Positions 44,895 through 55,577 of a stretch of 64,000 nt of DNA are shown here, one piece after another; position 1 is the stretch's first letter; each line of letters starts with the position of its first letter. This DNA is from Halobacteriovoraceae bacterium (GTDB taxonomy: Bacteria > Bdellovibrionota > Bacteriovoracia > Bacteriovoracales > Bacteriovoracaceae): the NCBI GenBank assembly GCA_002713145.1, contig PAVS01000020.1, positions 1 to 64,000 of the forward strand, in the 5' to 3' direction. The notes under the pieces were generated by a model that saw nothing but the letters and a program-made list of their open reading frames with translations, was not told where the DNA came from and did no database searches. The position numbers and the translations under genes were made by a program.

Positions 44895-46040
44895 TTAAGG
44901 TCTAATGATAAAATTATCTAACGTAACGACATCTTGATCCTGGCCGTTCCTTAGAGCAGCTTGGTATAACTCTTCCAGATCACTGTTCTTTAAGAGCAGA
45001 CTTCTCTCATTGGGAGCATAGTTACCAAAAGGGATATCCTCTCCTGGTTCGGTGCTCATCTCAACATGTCCCCCCAAATAACCAGACACCGGATTGTTTT
45101 GCGAGAACTCCCGCATACGAGCTAGACTATTCACAAATGCGGGATAGTCATTAATATAAAGTCTACCTGGATACATTACATCCCCGGTTATCATCATTTG
45201 TGTTTCTGGATCGTAAAACGCCACACTTGAGTTCTCATGTCCTGGGACAGGTATCACTTGGAGTGATCTACCGCCACCTATATCCAAGGTTCCAATATCT
45301 TCTGGCCAGTTTTCAATTCCATAGACAGAATGTTTTCCATCTCGCATGGAAGCGTCGATGAATGTGACATTTTCTTTGTCTCTAAATTGGTGATCACCTA
45401 AAGTATGATCCCCATGATCATGGGAGTGAGCGATGACAATCTCTCGGTCACCCGCAATCTCAGCCACTTGATCATAAAGACTGCTTTCATCCCAAATATC
45501 ACCGGTATCAATCAATGTGACTTTATCTTCTGTTTCAAATAAATACAGAAAAGGAGCTTCAGCTGTCTCACATTTATTTTGTCTGATAATAGTCAGACCC
45601 ATCCCCATTGATTCTACTTGCATCTCAGGATCATCATTTTCATTACAATTTTGTGCCCCATGTATCCAATGGGTATTTTCTATTTGACTCGCGACTTCAG
45701 CAACTTCTTCTGAATGAGTTAAGTCTCGACAGCTTCTATAAATACGCTCTAGGTCAGCTTGAGAATGTCGAACTGCCATGTCTGTTTCTAACTCTGCTAA
45801 CCAGCGAGTGGCTTGGATCACATTACCAGATAAATCGGAAATTTCTTGAGTTCGTACACATTCTAGGGTGTCACGGCATAGTTGAGAAGTATCATCAGGA
45901 TCGTCTAAATCCTTTGTTTGTTTATTGTATTCGATCCTGAGTGGATCGCTTAGGCGCCTGTGACTTTCATCATCACTGAGATGAGCTAAGGCCAAATTTA
46001 AGTTAAACAAACAAATAAATAATACCGATAACTTTTGCAT
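44895..46040 (-). CDS. Secreted metallo-beta-lactamase-fold hydrolase
   Basis: HSHDHGDHTLGD (HxHxDH), VPGHENSSVAFYD, ITGDVMY, GGHVE. Confidence 0.9.
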   Translation of the reverse strand: MQKLSVLFICLFNLNLALAHLSDDESHRRLSDPLRIEYNKQTKDLDDPDDTSQLCRDTLECVRTQEISDLSGNVIQATRWLAELETDMAVRHSQADLERIYRSCRDLTHSEEVAEVASQIENTHWIHGAQNCNENDDPEMQVESMGMGLTIIRQNKCETAEAPFLYLFETEDKVTLIDTGDIWDESSLYDQVAEIAGDREIVIAHSHDHGDHTLGDHQFRDKENVTFIDASMRDGKHSVYGIENWPEDIGTLDIGGGRSLQVIPVPGHENSSVAFYDPETQMMITGDVMYPGRLYINDYPAFVNSLARMREFSQNNPVSGYLGGHVEMSTEPGEDIPFGNYAPNERSLLLKNSDLEELYQAALRNGQDQDVVTLDNFIIRP

Positions 46041-46065
46041 ACAGGGAACTTATCGACGGGGAACG

Positions 46066-46884
46066 ATGAATAAATTAACCTTTTTTTACATTTTTATTTT
46101 GAGCTGCAATTTTGTCCTGGCCGATGATCCTGCTGATTATATTGATGATCCTCCTGGCTTTCATGGCATGATTTTATTTGGTGAAGGACCTGAATACTAC
46201 CTCTCTCATCTCCCTATGTGGATGGAACCTCATAACTATCAAATGATTATCAAAGTCAGCGTAAGTGCTAATATTCATGAAGCGATTCAAAAACAAAAAC
46301 AAAACGGAGTCGCTCTCTTTTCCATGGCACCAGACACTCGTTTTGGTCTGCCTAGTTTAGCTAATGGCGACGTCACAAGTTTTGAGGGAACGGCTTATGC
46401 CAATCATTTTGAACGAGATGGTACCGAGTTAACCTCAGGGACTTTTACCTTTAGCGAACTTGTTTTTTTTAAAAGACTCAACCCTCATGAACCTAGCCCA
46501 GAACCAAGTGCTCAAAAATATATTCAGTTTGGAAATACTGAGCATCAATATCTTGTACACGTGGCTCATGGAGCGCCGGAGATTGATGAAATTTTAGAAG
46601 TCAACCCTACTCCTTTAAACGTGTCCGTGCAAAGTTTAGTTTGTCACACTGATGATACTGAAAAAAATATGGATGGGCTGGATGAATCAAAACCTCAAAA
46701 CTGCCAAGCTTTAGAACAAGATGCTATCGTCAATGAACAAGCTGTGTGCAGTGACCCAGATCAACTGAGTCGCTCTGCTGCCAGTGATCTCCTCTCTACT
46801 CTCTCGAATCAAATTATAATTAAAAAAGATATATACACAGATACCAGGGATCTGGGATCGATGCCACATGGAGCGCACCATTGA
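46066..46884 (+). CDS. Secreted hypothetical protein
   Basis: 272 aa, N-terminal signal peptide, His-rich C-terminus. Confidence 0.6.
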   Translation: MNKLTFFYIFILSCNFVLADDPADYIDDPPGFHGMILFGEGPEYYLSHLPMWMEPHNYQMIIKVSVSANIHEAIQKQKQNGVALFSMAPDTRFGLPSLANGDVTSFEGTAYANHFERDGTELTSGTFTFSELVFFKRLNPHEPSPEPSAQKYIQFGNTEHQYLVHVAHGAPEIDEILEVNPTPLNVSVQSLVCHTDDTEKNMDGLDESKPQNCQALEQDAIVNEQAVCSDPDQLSRSAASDLLSTLSNQIIIKKDIYTDTRDLGSMPHGAHH

Positions 46885-49586
46885 AAACACTTATTTTATT
46901 AGCACTACTTAGTCTGACAAGTTTCGCTCAAGAAGATAGTTCTGGAAGCTTAGGAACAGCTTGTGCCCACGAAGGATATCCTTGTGGGGCTTGTGAAGAA
47001 GGACTCCAAAATGATTTCAATCAATACCTAGATAGTCTGACTGAAAATGATCTCAGTGCAGAACATTGGGGGGACCTCAGAGATACGCTTCCCGAAGAAG
47101 GCTCTCAAATTCAATGGAAAAGTCCAGCTCCCAAATATAATGATGTCCTCGGTGATATCATGGGAATGATGAGAAATCATAATGATGGAAAACTCAATTG
47201 GTTGGTGATTGGAGAGAGTGAAAGTTTACAAGAAACCAGTGTTGGTCCCAATGGGATGAACCCAAGAATAATGCTCAAATCCCCTAACTCAGAATTTATG
47301 GTGACCTTTTCTACTGACCCAACTCTGCCAGGGTATAATGCTATAGAAATTATGCGCTGGAATGCCAAAGAAGCTCGCTATGAATTTCAAGAATTAAATT
47401 TTCCAGCAGAAGCTTCGGCAGCTGAAAATGGCGCTCCTGATGACAGAGTCCACGGTACTCATCATGGAAGTGGTGATGCGGATGTTGATTTAAGCGGAAG
47501 AAAATGTGCTAACTGCCACAAGTCTCCGAGTATGCGTCCTAACTGGGATACCTATCGTGCTTGGGCCGGAATTGTTCCTTCTCGTGATGATATGCTTGAG
47601 ATGGAATTTAATGGAAGTGAAATAAACTCAGAACAACCCATGCAGCCAGATGCCAGGGCTTATCTTGGTTTCTTAGATCAAGTGGCCGCAGCTCAATCAG
47701 CAGATCCAGGTGCTCGTGATCAAAGAGCACAGAGGCTTGCGATGCTCGATATTCCTTTTGATCAAGAAACGCAACTTGCACAAACCATTCTCGATTACCA
47801 AAATAGAAATAATCCCCCTGCCCCTGCTCCTGAACAAGCTGAGCCTGATGCTCAGGCCAGACGTGGTGGTGCCAGAGATATAGCTGAAGTCGATCCTATG
47901 AGTTTATCTGATGTATCTAAAGAAGGTCCAGATGTCATGGATGTTCCGGACTTTATGAGCAGCTATTTTGGATACCAAGAAGAAGAAAAGTCAGCTCCAG
48001 TTGATATGGAAGCAGTCAGGGCTGCTGCGGAAAACCTCACTCCTCAAGAGCGAGTAGAAATTATTAGAAGAAGAGTGGAGACTGATGGCTTTTATCGCAT
48101 TAGACACCATCCAGATCTCACGCAATTAGACACCTATAATAATGATCGCTTAAGTTTTAATTTCGATCAGAAAACAGCTGATGCGGCGGGGCCTTCCCAA
48201 TTTGCATTTGATCAAATGCAGGGACAAAATATGTGTCGTGTGGCCAATGATCTCGCAAAAGATGAAAATTTTGATAAGTTTAAATATGCCTTGGTTGCTG
48301 CAGCTAAATGTTATACAGAAGCTTCAGACGTTATGCCTGAAAGTTTCAAACAATATGCAGCTCAATACTTTCGAGATCGTGGAACCGAAGCCTTTCTAGA
48401 TTCAGAAGAATCTGATTTGGAGGGGTTGGAAGAAGCAAGTCCTGATCAGATTTTAAGTATGCTTAGTGATGATGTAGCCCGTAACCACGGACGCGCAGAT
48501 GATTTTAAACATGATCGCCATGGACGTTTTTTAAGAAACTACCTCACCACGGCCGAAGGAGTGGATCCCGCTGTCGCAGAGGAGCAAGCAAGTTTTTATG
48601 CTCAAGAAGTCGTCACTCCCACCAGACGCTACCCTGTTCAATTTCATGCGATTGGTGATGAAGGAGGGGTCACCGGTGTACCAGAAGATGCTGGAGATAC
48701 ACTCGCGGATTTAAGATTTTTGTTAGAGCCATTTGGTGTGAATGTGAATCATTGGTCCATGGTGAATGGTCGAGACAATGCATATCACAGCTATTCTTTT
48801 TCAGATCAGTTTAGCCTGTTTTTAGACCAAAAGATTTTTGATGATATTTATGATGATGTAAAAGCAGAGCTAGAAGCAAGTACGGATGAACCTCTTCCAT
48901 GGACTGCTACATGTGATGAAATTAGCGCGAGATCCATTGCGGCACTCGAAGTGGAAGTTCCTGATGACCAAGCAGCTGAAGATCAAATTGATGGTGTGAT
49001 CGCACAAGTCTGTGCTAGTCGTAGCGCAGAAGCGGCTATGCTTCCAAGAGCTGGAAGTGAGTTAGCAGGGCCTATTGCAGCTATCAATGAAAACCTTTTT
49101 GCAGAAGATGCCAGACAGATGCTTACTACATGTAATTCCTGTCACGGAGATAATGGCTTTATGACATTTGAAGGTCTAACTGAACTAGTTGAAACCGGAG
49201 ATACTCAAGTTTTTTCTGAGACCCTTAATCGCTTAGTTTATAACCCCGCAGATCCAGATAATATGGTTCCTTTTTATGTGAAGTTCGAACATAAACTTGG
49301 TGTTCACGGACCAACCAACCCTATGTATGGAGGGCCGATGCCTCCATCAGACTTTCCTGGTAACGCCGCTTACGCTCAAGAGAAAGGACTCGACCCTATC
49401 AATGTTCAGAACCAAAGAAGACTTATTGTGGCCAACTACTTAACCGCAGTTGCAGAATATTCGAATGAAGGTGCTATTGACTGGGATCAAGTTTGTTCAG
49501 GTGTAACCTCACCAAGACGAGCTGAAGCTCCATCTGAGCGCACCAGAGAAGTTATTGATTCACCAAGAGAAGTAATTAGGGAGTAA
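46881..49586 (+). CDS. Secreted two-CxxCH (putative c-type cytochrome-like) protein, copy A
   Basis: 901 aa, signal peptide, CANCHK and CNSCHGD; strongly similar to the 50000 ORF. Confidence 0.8.
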   Translation: MKTLILLALLSLTSFAQEDSSGSLGTACAHEGYPCGACEEGLQNDFNQYLDSLTENDLSAEHWGDLRDTLPEEGSQIQWKSPAPKYNDVLGDIMGMMRNHNDGKLNWLVIGESESLQETSVGPNGMNPRIMLKSPNSEFMVTFSTDPTLPGYNAIEIMRWNAKEARYEFQELNFPAEASAAENGAPDDRVHGTHHGSGDADVDLSGRKCANCHKSPSMRPNWDTYRAWAGIVPSRDDMLEMEFNGSEINSEQPMQPDARAYLGFLDQVAAAQSADPGARDQRAQRLAMLDIPFDQETQLAQTILDYQNRNNPPAPAPEQAEPDAQARRGGARDIAEVDPMSLSDVSKEGPDVMDVPDFMSSYFGYQEEEKSAPVDMEAVRAAAENLTPQERVEIIRRRVETDGFYRIRHHPDLTQLDTYNNDRLSFNFDQKTADAAGPSQFAFDQMQGQNMCRVANDLAKDENFDKFKYALVAAAKCYTEASDVMPESFKQYAAQYFRDRGTEAFLDSEESDLEGLEEASPDQILSMLSDDVARNHGRADDFKHDRHGRFLRNYLTTAEGVDPAVAEEQASFYAQEVVTPTRRYPVQFHAIGDEGGVTGVPEDAGDTLADLRFLLEPFGVNVNHWSMVNGRDNAYHSYSFSDQFSLFLDQKIFDDIYDDVKAELEASTDEPLPWTATCDEISARSIAALEVEVPDDQAAEDQIDGVIAQVCASRSAEAAMLPRAGSELAGPIAAINENLFAEDARQMLTTCNSCHGDNGFMTFEGLTELVETGDTQVFSETLNRLVYNPADPDNMVPFYVKFEHKLGVHGPTNPMYGGPMPPSDFPGNAAYAQEKGLDPINVQNQRRLIVANYLTAVAEYSNEGAIDWDQVCSGVTSPRRAEAPSERTREVIDSPREVIRE

Positions 49587-49993
49587 TGATGAAAAATAAA
49601 TTAGTAATTTTAACCATGATGATGGCCATGACTTCTGCGCTAGCTGCAGAGAGAAAAATAAGTAGTATCTACTTTTATAGTTGTACCTTGGAGCGCCAAA
49701 GTGAATTGAAATACGAATTCAATAAAAGGTTTGTGTTTCCACTGCAAGAAGATATGGAAGAAGATATTGAGATGAGAAAGTCTATGCGCTGGCACACGAG
49801 CAAGATAAAGCTTTCCCCTAGTGGAAATCTTCATTTAAAAATTGAAGAGTTTCAAATGGGTCAGAAAAAAGTTTTAGAAAAAAACTTCAAACTCGAAGGC
49901 TTCTCCTATCAAAACCCGGTTCAGCTCACTCAAGATAATTTAGTCATCAGTTTTGGTGAAAAGAAAGTACGTTTTAATCTTAGATGTGAATAA
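49586..49993 (+). CDS. Small secreted protein, cassette partner A
   Basis: 135 aa, signal peptide; similar to the 52536 ORF (FYSCTLE / FFSCELF; FVFPL / FTFPVP). Confidence 0.65.
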   Translation: MMKNKLVILTMMMAMTSALAAERKISSIYFYSCTLERQSELKYEFNKRFVFPLQEDMEEDIEMRKSMRWHTSKIKLSPSGNLHLKIEEFQMGQKKVLEKNFKLEGFSYQNPVQLTQDNLVISFGEKKVRFNLRCE

Positions 49994-49999
49994 GAATAA

Positions 50000-52594
50000 G
50001 TGAACTCTTTAATCATTTTTCTATCTCTCTTAGTATCAGGCAACTTACTTGCTCAAGATACAGATTCTGATAGCTCACTCCAGGCAAGATGCTCTCAAGA
50101 AGGATATGCTTGTGGAGCCTGTGAAGAGAATCTACAAAATGATTTTAATCAAATCTTAGATAACTTAACCGTTGAAGATTTATCAACTTCTCATTGGGGA
50201 AACCTCAGAGATGATCTAGAAGCAGAAGGTTCAAATCTAACATTCAAAAATCCTATGCCTCCCTACAATGATGTCCTTCAAAATATCATCAATGTTATGC
50301 GAGATAATAATAATGGGCAACTCAATTGGGTTTCCATTGGTGAGAGCGAAAGTTTGCAACAAACGAGTGTTGATGAGAACGGCATGAATCCAAGAATTAT
50401 GTTAAAGTCTCCCAACTCAGAGTTGATGGTGACTTTCTCAACAGACCCTAGCCTACCAGGCTATAACTCGATTGAAATTATGCGCTGGAATGGCCGGCAA
50501 GGTCGCTATGAATTCCAAGAAATAAACTTTGGTGATCAAGGGGAAGCTCCTCATATTGATCTTAGTGGTCGTAAATGTATGGCCTGCCATAAAGAACCTA
50601 GCATGCGTCCTAATTGGGATACCTACCGAGCTTGGGCCGGAGTCGTCCCTTCAAGAGATGATATGCTTGAAATGCATCATACATCCACTGAAGTTGAAGA
50701 TGAATATTATGATGATGGATCTCCGGTAATTGAATTTAATATTGACAGGACAAGACCGGCTCAGCCCGATGCCAGAGCCTATTTAGGATTTTTGGATCAA
50801 GTCGCAGCAGCTCAATCTCAAGACTCAAATGCAAGAGACTCTCGGGCCGAAAGAATTGCGATGTTAGATATACCCTTTGATCAAGAGGATCAGTTGACCG
50901 AAGCCATTAGTGCTTTTCAAGCCGAGAATGGAGAAAGAGAGATAACCCCTCAAGAAAGAGTGGAGATGATTCGCAGACAAGTGGATCAAGAAGGATTTTA
51001 CCGTATCAGACATCACCCTGATCTCTACGATGATGATGATGGTAGTCTTGCATTTAATTTTGATAACAAAGGTGCTCTAGCCGCAGGCCCCAGTCAATTT
51101 GCTTTTGATCAAATGCAAGGACAGAATATGTGTCGGATAGCAACAGACTTAAGTCAAAATGAAAATTTTGATAAATTTAAGTATGCCCTCACTGCAATTG
51201 CTCAATGTGGACAAGAAAACTTACCTCCAGAAAGTTATTTACCGAGCTCATTCATGCAACGTTCGGCTGAATTCTTTAAAGGCAGAGGAAGAGAGAGCTT
51301 TGTAAATAGCACACCTGAAGAACTTGCTAATCTAGCAGAAGCCACTCCCAGAGAAGTCCTAGAACTCATTAACAATGATATTAGTAATAACCAAAATTTA
51401 GCCGATGGTTTTAAAAGGGATAGACATTATAGATTTCTAGAGAGTTTTATGCGAGATGCAGAAGGTCTATCACCAGAACAAGTCAGCGCAGATGCAGCTT
51501 TTTACTCAGCTGAAGTGACAGCTCCCACGAGACTAGGTGCTCGCTCAGATACTGGAGAGAGATATTTCGACAGAGAAGACATCAATTGGCACGCCATTAC
51601 TGATCACGGAGGTGTAGATGGTGTCCCCGAACCTGCAAATCATAGAACAATGATGAGTAATATGAGATTTCTACTTGAGCCATATGGAGTCGATATGAGC
51701 CAATGGTCTTTGGTTAACGGTCGAGACGCCGGTTACAATAGCTACTCCTTCTCAGATCAATTCGTACTTTTGGCCCAGCAGCGCCTCTTTCAGGATATAT
51801 TTGCTGAAGTTAGATCTGAGCTTGAGCAAACTACTGACAATGGAGTTACTGATGATAATATTTGTAACGAATTACTTATTCGGTCTCAAGCAGCGTTAGA
51901 TGAAGCAACTCTCCCCTCTACAGATTTTGATGAACGCAGTGGTGGATTAGTAGAACAATTTTGTGCGACTCAGTTCGATGGAAGTTTTTATCTTCCCATA
52001 GCTGAAGATGATATTATTCAAACCACAATGGCAGCAAGTGCAGAACTTTTGGAGGAAGAAGCTATTAATATAATGGAAACAAGCTGTGTCGGATGCCACA
52101 GTTCAGGAGACCATGCCCTACCTGGGATGATCGAATTTATAGAGCTCACCAGAATGGAATTTGAGGATGAAGATGTTGATAGCCGAGTTGACCGTGAAGC
52201 TCAAAAAGCATTTGCTGACTATTTAAACGAGTTTAGAGAGGTTCGTTTTGATCAAAGTGACCCCAAAAGACAAGTGAGACTCTATGAATATTTTCAATAC
52301 AAACTAGGACTTCATGGAGAAACGCCTATGGAGTTTGGAAATAGCATGCCTAGAATGAGTATACCAGGTAATGAAGAATTCGCACGAAGTAATAATATGA
52401 GTACAAATGAAGCACAAAACCAAAGGCGCCAGCTTCTTGGAAACTACATCACTGCAGTTGCTCAAAATAGTGTAAATGGAGTGACAGAGTGGCAGCTCTA
52501 CTGTGCTAGAATAAGTAACGGAACAAGATCTACAAATGAAGTCTTTGAACAAAACACACCTCAAGGAACAACGAGATCTGTCATTAGGGAGTGA
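50000..52594 (+). CDS. Secreted two-CxxCH protein, copy B
   Basis: 864 aa, GTG start; CMACHK and CVGCHS; long colinear identity to copy A. Confidence 0.8.
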   Translation: MNSLIIFLSLLVSGNLLAQDTDSDSSLQARCSQEGYACGACEENLQNDFNQILDNLTVEDLSTSHWGNLRDDLEAEGSNLTFKNPMPPYNDVLQNIINVMRDNNNGQLNWVSIGESESLQQTSVDENGMNPRIMLKSPNSELMVTFSTDPSLPGYNSIEIMRWNGRQGRYEFQEINFGDQGEAPHIDLSGRKCMACHKEPSMRPNWDTYRAWAGVVPSRDDMLEMHHTSTEVEDEYYDDGSPVIEFNIDRTRPAQPDARAYLGFLDQVAAAQSQDSNARDSRAERIAMLDIPFDQEDQLTEAISAFQAENGEREITPQERVEMIRRQVDQEGFYRIRHHPDLYDDDDGSLAFNFDNKGALAAGPSQFAFDQMQGQNMCRIATDLSQNENFDKFKYALTAIAQCGQENLPPESYLPSSFMQRSAEFFKGRGRESFVNSTPEELANLAEATPREVLELINNDISNNQNLADGFKRDRHYRFLESFMRDAEGLSPEQVSADAAFYSAEVTAPTRLGARSDTGERYFDREDINWHAITDHGGVDGVPEPANHRTMMSNMRFLLEPYGVDMSQWSLVNGRDAGYNSYSFSDQFVLLAQQRLFQDIFAEVRSELEQTTDNGVTDDNICNELLIRSQAALDEATLPSTDFDERSGGLVEQFCATQFDGSFYLPIAEDDIIQTTMAASAELLEEEAINIMETSCVGCHSSGDHALPGMIEFIELTRMEFEDEDVDSRVDREAQKAFADYLNEFREVRFDQSDPKRQVRLYEYFQYKLGLHGETPMEFGNSMPRMSIPGNEEFARSNNMSTNEAQNQRRQLLGNYITAVAQNSVNGVTEWQLYCARISNGTRSTNEVFEQNTPQGTTRSVIRE

Positions 52595-52988
52595 TCTTAT
52601 CAACAAAACTTTCTTTATTTTTATTTTTATTCTCAGTACTCTTAATCATAGTTATGCGCAAAAGAGTAAGTTTTTCTTTTTTAGTTGTGAACTCTTTAGT
52701 ATTGATCACGACTCTAAGAAAAAATTAGAAAGGTTTACTTTTCCTGTACCAAGTAAAAGATCTAAAGATATAGTTGTCGATAGATCAAGAAGATTCTTGA
52801 AGAGAAAACTTATATTACACAAAGATAATCAGATGACTTTGGAGTTAAAGTCCAAAAGAAACAAAACTTTACTCCATACAAAATTTCTTTTGCCTCTAGG
52901 TCGGATTCAAAAGGGCCAAGAGTTTCAAAAAAATGATCTCTCTCTAAAGAGTAAAAAGAAGAAGAAATTACAATTAATCTGCAAATAA
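52536..52988 (+). CDS. Small secreted protein, cassette partner B
   Basis: Signal-peptide-like FFIFIFILSTLNHSYAQ; similar to the 49586 ORF; start uncertain. Confidence 0.55.
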   Translation: MKSLNKTHLKEQRDLSLGSDLINKTFFIFIFILSTLNHSYAQKSKFFFFSCELFSIDHDSKKKLERFTFPVPSKRSKDIVVDRSRRFLKRKLILHKDNQMTLELKSKRNKTLLHTKFLLPLGRIQKGQEFQKNDLSLKSKKKKKLQLICK

Positions 52989-52993
52989 AAAAA

Positions 52994-53040
52994 CTCCATT
53001 TGAGACCTTAAGGCATAATTCGGTCACAAATGGAGCTTTT
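52994..53040 (+). terminator. Strong rho-independent terminator
   Basis: CTCCATTTGaGACC ... GGTCaCAAATGGAG CTTTT. Confidence 0.75.
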
Positions 53041-53045
53041 AAAAT

Positions 53046-53199
53046 TTTAGAAACTAATTTTTAAGTACTGTTAACTTGAGCTTTCACTTGAACTTCAGCA
53101 CAACTCGAACTTTCACTTTTAACACCTTGGTACCACAACAGCTTTCACACAACTTCAGACCTAACCCTTGCTACAAAATTCCCAATTTTAGTTTCTAAA
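53046..53199. repeat. Inverted-repeat-bounded non-coding segment
   Basis: TTTAGAAACTAA (53046-53057) / TTAGTTTCTAAA (53188-53199) flank a C/A/T-rich segment with repeated GCTTTCAC and AACTTCAG words. Confidence 0.5.
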
Positions 53200-53426
53200 T
53201 TATTTTGTTTTATCCCACCCTTTAAAAATTTTGTTGATAGAATCATTATAAGACCTGCAAAACCTGAGGCAAGGGGAACACTCAACTATCACCTTAGTCA
53301 CTTGAAATTATTAGGGAGCCAATGAATTTTCTTAAGATCCACCTGACAGTTATTTTTGGCGAATTTAGTTTTTTTAGGTGATAAGTCCGCATAAATATTG
53401 CGTAACGATAACTACTCTTTATACTA

Positions 53427-54779
53427 GTGGGTATGAAAAAAATTATCCTTATTATCAGTATTCTTGTTATTTTAGTTCTCGGCCTTCTCATAGGTGTTGG
53501 TGTGCCTCAGGGCTATCACCTGCTTGTGCATCAAAAACTGATTGCTGAGAATTTAAAAAATACAGCAATAGAACATAAAGAACTTGCTTTTGATCACCAA
53601 CGCTCCGTTTTTCAAATTGATCGTCCTGAAGAAAGTTATCAAGCGACAGTGGACACCTATACTTTTATCAATCCCCTCGATAATTTTATTCACACTCAAG
53701 TGGTGAACCTCAAAACTCTAGAAGAGTTTGATTTAAAGACTTATGTCCAAATGGGATCTGGTGGGATTCGCTTGAAATTTGTCTTTGCTGATTTTGAAAG
53801 ATTGAGTGAAGAAGAGAGACTGGTTCTCAAAGATGTTATTATCTATGTGGGAGATATAAGCGGTAATGAAAATATTGATCCTAATAACCCTGATGTGGCG
53901 GAACTGTTAAAAAATAAGTACATCGAATTTGATATTGGAGAGATCAATATTGAAGAGGGAGCACAATCTCTAAGGCTCAAAGACCTAGAGCTAAAAGTGG
54001 GAAATAGAACTCAGGAAAATCTCACCACACTTTATGCTGAGGGAGAACTAGAAGAGTACAACGGCATTATGAATATGCGCCCCATCTTTTTTAAAGAGAG
54101 TGAGGTGGAATTTAGTTTTGGAAAGCTTAAATTTGATAGTCTCAAGCAATTAAATCCAGCAAGCTTGGCCCAGAATCAAAACCCGCTTTTTTTGGCTTTT
54201 ACTCTGATGAAAGCAGTTCATTTTCCCCTTGAAATGAGTCTCAATGCTGAAGGAAAAATGGAAGAAAAAGATGTCGCCCTTAAAACTGATATCAAAATGC
54301 TGTCGAAAAATTTTATGGATTATACAAATAATTATCAACTCGATCTTTATGCGAAAAATACTGCGGCCAATTTAGCTCAAATTTATATAGGTTTTATCAC
54401 CACCACGTATGCTAAAGAAGCGGCCCAGTATTATAGTCTCACTAAACTACCTCGAGCTGAACGCAGCACGGAAGATCTCAGTCAAACTCAGTTGAAAATC
54501 AAAGAAATTTTAGCTGAAGATTTAAGCTCCAAACAAAAAATTCTGATGGAAAAACTTGTGGAAATTGAGTTTTGTAAAAAAGTTTCTGATGATTTGTATG
54601 TGATAGATATGGAGTATCAAAAAGGGGCTGTTTTAGTTTCAGGGAAAAAGTACACTATTGAGCAAGTGATGACCATGCCAGAGAAGATCTTAAAAATGAT
54701 CTATTTAGATAGAAAATCCAATAACTTAGATGGCCTGTTACAAGAAAATGGAATCCATCTGATCTCTAAGACTATTTAA
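53427..54779 (+). CDS. Membrane-anchored periplasmic protein (DUF945/YdgA-like)
   Basis: N-terminal TM helix, long periplasmic domain with YdgA-like layout. Confidence 0.5.
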   Translation: MGMKKIILIISILVILVLGLLIGVGVPQGYHLLVHQKLIAENLKNTAIEHKELAFDHQRSVFQIDRPEESYQATVDTYTFINPLDNFIHTQVVNLKTLEEFDLKTYVQMGSGGIRLKFVFADFERLSEEERLVLKDVIIYVGDISGNENIDPNNPDVAELLKNKYIEFDIGEINIEEGAQSLRLKDLELKVGNRTQENLTTLYAEGELEEYNGIMNMRPIFFKESEVEFSFGKLKFDSLKQLNPASLAQNQNPLFLAFTLMKAVHFPLEMSLNAEGKMEEKDVALKTDIKMLSKNFMDYTNNYQLDLYAKNTAANLAQIYIGFITTTYAKEAAQYYSLTKLPRAERSTEDLSQTQLKIKEILAEDLSSKQKILMEKLVEIEFCKKVSDDLYVIDMEYQKGAVLVSGKKYTIEQVMTMPEKILKMIYLDRKSNNLDGLLQENGIHLISKTI

Positions 54780-54851
54780 TAAAATGAAAGATTTACCGGC
54801 CCCCTAGACGATGCTTTTTGTTTAATGATTAAAGTATCCCAAGGGGAATAT

Positions 54852-55577
54852 ATGGCCAGACTAATTCTGATATTAGGATGTGTGGCTTTCAACTGTTTTG
54901 CGATTCGCAATGGCGTAATGAAAAGCCATATTCATCATCCTTATGTAGTAAAATTAGAAATGAATAACTCGATATGCTCAGGGGTGCGAATTTCTGAAGA
55001 CTATATCGTAACGGCCGCCCATTGCTTTCGTGATAACCCAAGAAGATTCACCGTACGTTATATTAATCATGAGGGATATCGCTACTACACCAAACTCTAT
55101 ATGAACTCAGTTAAAATCAAAAGCACTAAGCTTGAAGAAGAACTAGCAGTGATCAAACTCAATGCAGGTGCATTTGTAAAATATCCGGAAATTAAAACAG
55201 TTCAAAGAGGTGATTTTAACTCAGAAAGTCTTTTTGAAATTCTTGGCTTTGGTTTTAATGAAAGAGGACAGGAAGGCAAACTAAGACAAGGTGAACTCAA
55301 CTACGCTCTTGAGTTTTTTAGAGGAGCTGATAAATACACTATGCTTCAGATGAAGCCCACAAAAGACGACCAACTTCCTTGTCCAGGGGACAGTGGTGGT
55401 CCTTTATTTATCAATGAAGAAGGTGATCGAAAACTCGTAGGAATTGTCAGTTATATAACGGATCTTGATGATAGAATTGATGTGAATGATGATGTCACAG
55501 ATCAGTGTAAATTTGCAGACCGGGCCACTTATATTCCCCTCAGCGAGCATATGGACTTTCTTAAAGACTATCTTTAA
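54852..55577 (+). CDS. Trypsin-like serine protease (S1)
   Basis: YIVTAAHCF, PCPGDSGGPLF; start trimmed from 54825. Confidence 0.93.
   Translation: MARLILILGCVAFNCFAIRNGVMKSHIHHPYVVKLEMNNSICSGVRISEDYIVTAAHCFRDNPRRFTVRYINHEGYRYYTKLYMNSVKIKSTKLEEELAVIKLNAGAFVKYPEIKTVQRGDFNSESLFEILGFGFNERGQEGKLRQGELNYALEFFRGADKYTMLQMKPTKDDQLPCPGDSGGPLFINEEGDRKLVGIVSYITDLDDRIDVNDDVTDQCKFADRATYIPLSEHMDFLKDYL

Noticed and set aside
42605-45940. Small ORFs inside 42538..42954, 44066..44251, 44461..44664 and 45608..45940
   Set aside because: Alternative frames of well-supported secreted-protein and MBL genes
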